Shown here piece by piece: positions 58,464 to 64,000 of a stretch of 64,000 nucleotides of DNA. This DNA is from Bacillus sp. SKDU12 (lineage in GTDB: Bacteria; Bacillota; Bacilli; Bacillales; Bacillaceae): the NCBI RefSeq assembly GCF_010093085.1, contig NZ_MSRC01000004.1:1-64000 (forward strand), written 5' to 3'. The position numbers and the translations under genes were made by a program. A model generated the notes under the pieces. It was not told the DNA's origin. It worked only from the letters and a program-made list of their open reading frames with translations, and did not search any database. Within the stretch, counting starts at the first letter, position 1. Every line of letters begins with the position of its first letter.

Positions 58464-59039
58464 TTAGATTTCTGTCCACTTTTTCTCTAAAATAGGATAA
58501 GAGTAGCTTTGCATTTGCTCAATTAACTCAGCCGGCCGTGAAGAGCTGTGGATCAGCTTGAGATGCGAATCATTTGAAAACCCTTCCTGAATGCTATATT
58601 TGATCATTTTCAGCATCGGTTCAAAATATCCGTTCACATTGTACAGTCCGATCGGCTTTTGGTGGATGCCGATCTGCGCCCAGCAAAGCACTTCAAATAA
58701 TTCTTCATATGTACCGAAGCCGCCCGGCATAGCGATAAAGCCGTCTGCCAGCTCGCTCATTTTGGCTTTACGTTCATGCATTCCGTTTACTTCAATCAGA
58801 TCAGTCAGATTTTGATGAACAACCTCTCCGCTGAACAAACCGCTCGGCATGACTCCGATTGCACTTCCGCCGTTTTCCATTATGGCGTCAGCAATCGCGC
58901 CCATCAAACCTAAGCGGGACCCGCCATAAACAAGGCCGATTCCCAGCTCAGCCATGCAGGCGCCAAGCTCTTCCGCTTTTCGTTTATAGTCTTCATTCCC
59001 CCCCGGGTTGGACCCCGCAAATACGCAAATTGTTTTCAT
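58464..59039 (-). CDS. yvdD: LOG-family protein YvdD (cytokinin-activating type)
   Basis: A 191-residue LOG/lysine-decarboxylase-like protein. The family motif [12 protein letters not shown] is near 107-118, and the nucleotide-binding start is [15 protein letters not shown] proteins cleave ribose-5-phosphate from AMP-type nucleotides or cytokinin nucleotides. ATG 59039 is chosen; the open frame upstream is unsupported. It is divergent from yvdC. Confidence 0.93.
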   Translation of the reverse strand: MKTICVFAGSNPGGNEDYKRKAEELGACMAELGIGLVYGGSRLGLMGAIADAIMENGGSAIGVMPSGLFSGEVVHQNLTDLIEVNGMHERKAKMSELADGFIAMPGGFGTYEELFEVLCWAQIGIHQKPIGLYNVNGYFEPMLKMIKYSIQEGFSNDSHLKLIHSSSRPAELIEQMQSYSYPILEKKWTEI

Positions 59040-59155
59040 ATTGTCATCTCCGCATCTATATATCGTGTTGATCATTAAAAAATACACTATATATTGTCCC
59101 ATCATCATGTGATAATATCAATACGAAATACATAAAGAATACAGGAGTGATGATG

Positions 59156-59476
59156 TTGCAGCTGGCTGAGGCAGAAAAATGGATGAAGGATTTTTATGAA
59201 AAAAGAGGCTGGACAGACTACGGACCGTTTATTCGAATCGGCTTCTTAATGGAGGAAGCAGGAGAATTGGCACGGGCTGTCAGAGCATATGAAATCGGCA
59301 GAGACCGGCCGGATGAGAAAGAATCAACAAGAGCTGAGCAAAAACAGGAATTGATTGAAGAAATGGGAGATGTCATCGGAAATATCGCCATTCTTGCTGA
59401 TATGTACGGTGTCTCTTTAGAAGACGTGATGAAAGCCCACAAAGAAAAACTGACAAAACGATTTGAGCATGCATAA
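59156..59476 (+). CDS. yvdC: MazG-like nucleotide pyrophosphohydrolase YvdC
   Basis: A 106-residue all-alpha NTP-pyrophosphatase (MazG-like). The metal-binding helices hold EEAGELARAV and the EEMGDVIGNI motif (E-x2-E...E-x2-D). It may clean nucleotide pools of damaged or unusual NTPs; the substrate is unknown. TTG 59156 is the start since AGGAG is eight nt upstream; two ATG codons and a GTG just before it are in the same frame. Confidence 0.9.
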   Translation: MQLAEAEKWMKDFYEKRGWTDYGPFIRIGFLMEEAGELARAVRAYEIGRDRPDEKESTRAEQKQELIEEMGDVIGNIAILADMYGVSLEDVMKAHKEKLTKRFEHA

Positions 59477-59502
59477 AAAGCGGCCGGAATGGCCGCTTTC
59501 TT
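59477..59502. terminator. Bidirectional terminator between yvdC and yvdB
   Basis: AAAGCGGCC and GGCCGCTTT arms with a 5-nt loop separate the convergent yvdC and yvdB genes. Confidence 0.9.
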
Positions 59503-61094
59503 TACCCTGTGATTTCATCATGGTGATCAAAGAAATGCTGTTTTCCTATTTTGTGAAAAAGACCTGTTTTATGCAGCAGCTCCTTCGGCTGTGATTGCAA
59601 TCCCACAATCATCAGCTTTCCGTTGTGGCGTTTAATCCTGTTCATAATGTTCCCCAGCACGGCTTCAGCCGACGTATCCATGTAGTGCACCTTATTCATG
59701 AGCAGAATAAGAGTTTTCGGCTTTTTCTGTACATGCTCCAGCAGTGAAGATTCAAGTGAATCAATTGACCCGAAAAACAGCGGCCCTTCTATGGCATACA
59801 TGCTGACAGACGGGTCTTTTCTCTTCGCCAGAACAGGATGCGATTCCTGATTGTGGACACGGGTCGCTTCACTCATTCTTCTGATAAAGAACACAAATGC
59901 GAGCAGCAATCCGGTTGCCACACCAATGATTAAGTCAAACAGAATCGTAAGGACAAAAGTCGCCGCCAAAATAATGGAATCAGCGTTTTTCAGCCTCAGC
60001 ATGTTTGCGACTTCCTTGCGCTCACTCATGTTCCATGCGACAACCATGAGAATGGGCGCCATGCTGGCAAGCGGCACATGAGACGCATAAGGTGCGAATA
60101 CGAGCAGGACAAGAAGAACGACTACACCATGAACGACGCCGGACACGGGGGAAACCGCCCCGTTTTTAATATTGGTTGCCGTTCTGGCGATCGCTCCTGT
60201 TGCCGGAATTCCGCCGAACAGTGGCGCAGCTATATTCGCAATCCCTTGGCCGACAAGCTCTTTGTTGCTGTCATGCTTTGAGCCCTTCATGTTATCAGCG
60301 ACCATCGCGGACAGAATAGACTCAAGGCCGCCAAGAAGCGCGATAACAAGCGCTGCCGGAAACAGCATAACCATTTTATCCAATGTAAGGTCCGGGAACT
60401 GAAATTCCGGCAAATGGCGGGGAATATCTCCATATGTTGACCCGATTGTCGCCATGCGGTCAGGGAAAAAGACAACCGCAACCAGTGTAGAAATAAGAAG
60501 CGCCAATAAAGCACCCGGTACTTTAGGCATCACTTTGGCGGATACAAGCAAAATGACGAGCCCGATGACTGCTGTCAAAATGGCATACATGTTAAAGGTA
60601 CCGAGCTTCTGTGCAATTTCAAACATGTTGTGATGAAAATTCTCATGTTTTTCAACATTTTTCAAACCGAAAAAATTAGCGATTTGCTCAGTAAAGATCA
60701 ATACGGCAATTCCGGCTGTAAAACCGACGATAACGGGTTTCGGCACAAACTTCATAATTTTTCCGAGCTTAAACAGCCCGAACAGCACTAGCATTATCCC
60801 TGCCATAAACCCTGCGATCAGAAGGTTCTCCAAGCCGTACTGCATGATAATACCGAATAGAATGGGGACAAAGGCGCCAGTCGGACCGCCGATTTGATAT
60901 TTGGATCCTCCAAACAAAGAAATACAAATCCCTGCCACTACAACAGTGTACAGCCCGTATTCAGGCTCGACTCCCGAGGCAATGGCAAACGCCATCCCTA
61001 AAGGAATTGCCACGACACCTACTACAATACCTGCGATCAAGTCTTTCTGAAATTTCTGTAAATTATACCCCTTGAATCTCCCTGAGAATCGCAT
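59502..61094 (-). CDS. yvdB: SulP-family anion transporter YvdB
   Basis: A 530-residue SulP/SLC26 transporter. About 12-14 transmembrane helices fill residues 1-405, with GAFVPILFGIIMQYG and the FGGIPATGAIARTATNIK loop typical of the family, followed by a cytoplasmic STAS domain (about 415-525, LLMNKVHYMDTSAEAVL). It follows the carbonic anhydrase yvdA by 18 nt in one operon, which suggests bicarbonate as substrate; sulfate is the alternative. Confidence 0.92.
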   Translation of the reverse strand: MRFSGRFKGYNLQKFQKDLIAGIVVGVVAIPLGMAFAIASGVEPEYGLYTVVVAGICISLFGGSKYQIGGPTGAFVPILFGIIMQYGLENLLIAGFMAGIMLVLFGLFKLGKIMKFVPKPVIVGFTAGIAVLIFTEQIANFFGLKNVEKHENFHHNMFEIAQKLGTFNMYAILTAVIGLVILLVSAKVMPKVPGALLALLISTLVAVVFFPDRMATIGSTYGDIPRHLPEFQFPDLTLDKMVMLFPAALVIALLGGLESILSAMVADNMKGSKHDSNKELVGQGIANIAAPLFGGIPATGAIARTATNIKNGAVSPVSGVVHGVVVLLVLLVFAPYASHVPLASMAPILMVVAWNMSERKEVANMLRLKNADSIILAATFVLTILFDLIIGVATGLLLAFVFFIRRMSEATRVHNQESHPVLAKRKDPSVSMYAIEGPLFFGSIDSLESSLLEHVQKKPKTLILLMNKVHYMDTSAEAVLGNIMNRIKRHNGKLMIVGLQSQPKELLHKTGLFHKIGKQHFFDHHDEITG

Positions 61095-61112
61095 ATTTTG
61101 CTATAACCTCCC

Positions 61113-61697
61113 TTATGGATGTGTGTTTATAAGCTCAGTTTCATAACCGTTAATGATCACATCAAGTTTTCCTGTTTCAGGATGAATGACAAGTCCGTGC
61201 ACCGGCACCTTCTTCGGCAGAAGCGGATGGTTCTTGATCAGCTTCACACTGTGGGAAACGCTTTCTTCCACACTGTGAAAACCGGTCAGCCACGTTTTCA
61301 AATCAAGTCCCGCGCTGGTCAGCAAATTCAGGCAATTTTCTTCCACGCCGCGTTCCTTTGCTTTCTCGAGAATCGAAGACGCATTTAATCCGGACATCCC
61401 GCATTCATGGTGGCCGACAATGCACACCGCTTCAGCCTGCAATTCATAAATCGCCACCAGTATGCTTCGCATCACACTTCCAAATGGGTGAGAAACGATG
61501 GCTCCCGCATTTTTTACAATTTTAGCATCGCCGTTTTTAAGCCCCATTGCTTGCGGAAGAAGTTCTGTGAGCCTTGTATCCATACAGGTGACAATAACGA
61601 GCCTTTTTGAAGGGAATTTTGTCGTTTTGTACGGTTCATACTTCTTCTCTCTGACAAACCGCTGATTGTGTTCCAAAATTGATGTTAAAGAAACCAT
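61113..61697 (-). CDS. yvdA: Beta-class carbonic anhydrase YvdA
   Basis: A 194-residue beta carbonic anhydrase. Zinc ligands are in TCMDTRLTE (Cys with the Asp/Arg dyad) and VGHHECGMSG (His, Cys). It interconverts CO2 and bicarbonate. ATG 61697 has the better spacing (GGGAG ten nt away); the family's usual annotated start is ATG 61706, three codons earlier. It stands before the SulP transporter gene yvdB. Confidence 0.92.
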   Translation of the reverse strand: MVSLTSILEHNQRFVREKKYEPYKTTKFPSKRLVIVTCMDTRLTELLPQAMGLKNGDAKIVKNAGAIVSHPFGSVMRSILVAIYELQAEAVCIVGHHECGMSGLNASSILEKAKERGVEENCLNLLTSAGLDLKTWLTGFHSVEESVSHSVKLIKNHPLLPKKVPVHGLVIHPETGKLDVIINGYETELINTHP

Positions 61698-61970
61698 TTG
61701 ATTCATCTCCCATCCATATGATTTTGCAAGCCTTCTTTCCTAGCTTACAGTAAGGAATTATAGCATAGGAACACACCGCGAAAAGGCTTTCAAAAAAAGA
61801 CACTATAAATGGACAGTAAAATCAAAACATACACATTTATATCTTTCAAAGATAATAAAATTTACATTTATTGAATCCCATAATCTGGTTCTCTCTCGCA
61901 TACTGATGATTTGTCTGACAAAAAATATAGGTGAATTCAGATAATTAAAAAACTTATTTAAGCGGATTGA

Positions 61971-63077
<1,107 letters not shown>

Positions 63078-63081
63078 ACAA

Positions 63082-63110
63082 AAATCCGGTCTGGATCAGA
63101 CCGGATTTCC
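63082..63110. terminator. Bidirectional terminator between yvcT and psdB
   Basis: AAATCCGGTCTG and CAGACCGGATTT arms with a 3-nt loop lie between the convergent genes. Confidence 0.9.
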
Positions 63111-63112
63111 TA

Positions 63113-64000
63113 CTATATATGCTGAAGAACAGCACGCTTATAAATATGACGAGTGACGATATAATAAACAGCCTGAAACACAAAATAAATGAAGAAAACA
63201 ATTACACCTTCAAGAAACAAGTTGGAATTCAGCATGTTACTTAGCGCCGCATACGCAAAACCGGCGTGAATAGCACCCGCGATAAATGGAATGAAAAACA
63301 AAAATCTAATTTGCTTCCCGAGGATAGAGTGAACCTCTTTGTCCGTAATCCCCATTCTCTTTAATGCTAAAACTTGCACTCTCGTATCTTCTATTTCCGT
63401 AAACATCCGCAAATACAGCATGCTTCCTTGCACGATAAAAAACAGTACGCTGACAAACAGACCGATAAACAGCATTAATGCGACTCCCTGCTTTACAATT
63501 TGAAAACTAGGGGCACGTGTTTGAAAATCAGATGTATGTTCTTTCGGCACCATATTTCCAAGCTTTTCAGAGACATCTACCGTCTCCTGCCAATGCTCAA
63601 GCTCATAACCTACCACTCTCATCTGGTTGTTCAGCGGCACATCCCGCGTCAGACTGTCAAAGCTTTTTTCGCTGACAACCAATAAACGGCTGACTTCTCC
63701 GACTGGCATCAATATCCCTTTGTTTTGCTGCTTTTTCATGACATAGGAAAGTGTTTTTCCTGATTTCATGTGAAAGGCTGCTGTTTCCCCTTCACCAAAT
63801 GTATCTTTTACCATCATTTGAAACGGAACATTAATAAACGCTTCATTTTCTTGTAAATGAATAACAGGGAAACCTTTTTCCTTTGCCACTTGATTATAAA
63901 TTTTCTCTGAAATCAGCAAAGCCTCCGCTTCCGCTTTCCTGTTTTCATACGGCAAGTCTGATTGAAAAGTGACAGGAATCCCTGTGGCATCCACCTTATA
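63113..64000 (-). CDS. psdB: PsdB (YvcS), peptide-antibiotic ABC permease, partial
   Basis: The C-terminal ~295 residues of a BceB-type permease; the rest lies beyond the window edge and the frame is open there. The visible part holds the end of the large extracellular domain and three to four C-terminal transmembrane helices of the FtsX fold (VALMLFIGLFVSVLFFIVQG). In B. subtilis PsdAB, run by PsdRS, gives resistance to lipid II-binding lantibiotics such as nisin. The GTG start at 63994 offered by the open frame is not the real one. Confidence 0.88.
   Translation of the reverse strand, partial: YKVDATGIPVTFQSDLPYENRKAEAEALLISEKIYNQVAKEKGFPVIHLQENEAFINVPFQMMVKDTFGEGETAAFHMKSGKTLSYVMKKQQNKGILMPVGEVSRLLVVSEKSFDSLTRDVPLNNQMRVVGYELEHWQETVDVSEKLGNMVPKEHTSDFQTRAPSFQIVKQGVALMLFIGLFVSVLFFIVQGSMLYLRMFTEIEDTRVQVLALKRMGITDKEVHSILGKQIRFLFFIPFIAGAIHAGFAYAALSNMLNSNLFLEGVIVFFIYFVFQAVYYIVTRHIYKRAVLQHI

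Overview
The window is about 64 kb of a Bacillus subtilis-group chromosome. Gene order (yvfUTSR, rsbQP, lutRP, sigL, epsA-O, slrR, pnbA, padC, racX-pbpE, sacB-levB, yveA, yvdTSRQ, clpP, the mdx/mal operon, yvdABCD, yvcT, psdB) is the one I remember from B. subtilis 168. Most proteins look roughly 85-97% like the 168 versions as I recall them, so this is probably a sister species or a divergent strain rather than 168. No alignment was run; all comparisons with 168 are from memory.

Layout. 1-3461 (minus): two-component/ABC cassette yvfUTSR. 3667-5722 (plus): the energy-stress sigma-B activator pair rsbQ-rsbP. 5723-6025: a short gap where 168 has, as I recall, the galactan operon (gan), missing here. 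6026-8668: lactate regulator and permease lutR/lutP. 8709-9878: an orphan 389-codon gene behind a sigma-D-like promoter, inserted before sigL (10081-11391). 11698-27440 (minus): the complete 15-gene eps biofilm exopolysaccharide operon with the EAR RNA element between epsB and epsC, divergent from slrR across a SinR-box region. 28205-32977: esterase pnbA, the PadR-controlled padC with a decayed yveFG gene, and the sigma-W-driven racX-pbpE pair. 33213-36497: levansucrase and endolevanase (sacB-levB) behind a SacY-type antiterminator leader. 36604-40133: amino-acid transporter yveA, the yvdT-regulated SMR efflux pair yvdS-yvdR, and yvdQ.

40287-45513 is the accessory part. It looks like a collapsed prophage at tRNA-Arg(CCG): an LXG polymorphic toxin with an ADP-ribosyltransferase-like tail, its probable immunity gene, a divergent pair of unknown genes (one membrane, one secreted), a frameshifted and 5'-truncated phage amidase, and a truncated integrase next to the tRNA. 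A 14-nt degenerate copy of the tRNA 3' end and an integrase-arm-like motif lie at the far end (40287-40371). The toxin module is bracketed by two nearly identical 49-bp repeats, each leading into a terminator. In 168 I recall cotQ/cotR at this place.

45716-46381: clpP under a CtsR operator. 46422-58280 (minus): maltodextrin operon (mdxR, yvdF, mdxEFG, yvdJ, yvdK, malL, pgcM), which imports maltodextrins and breaks them down to glucose and glucose-6-phosphate precursors. 58464-63077: yvdD, yvdC, a SulP transporter plus carbonic anhydrase pair (yvdB, yvdA), and the 2-hydroxyacid dehydrogenase yvcT. The window ends inside psdB (peptide-antibiotic ABC permease).
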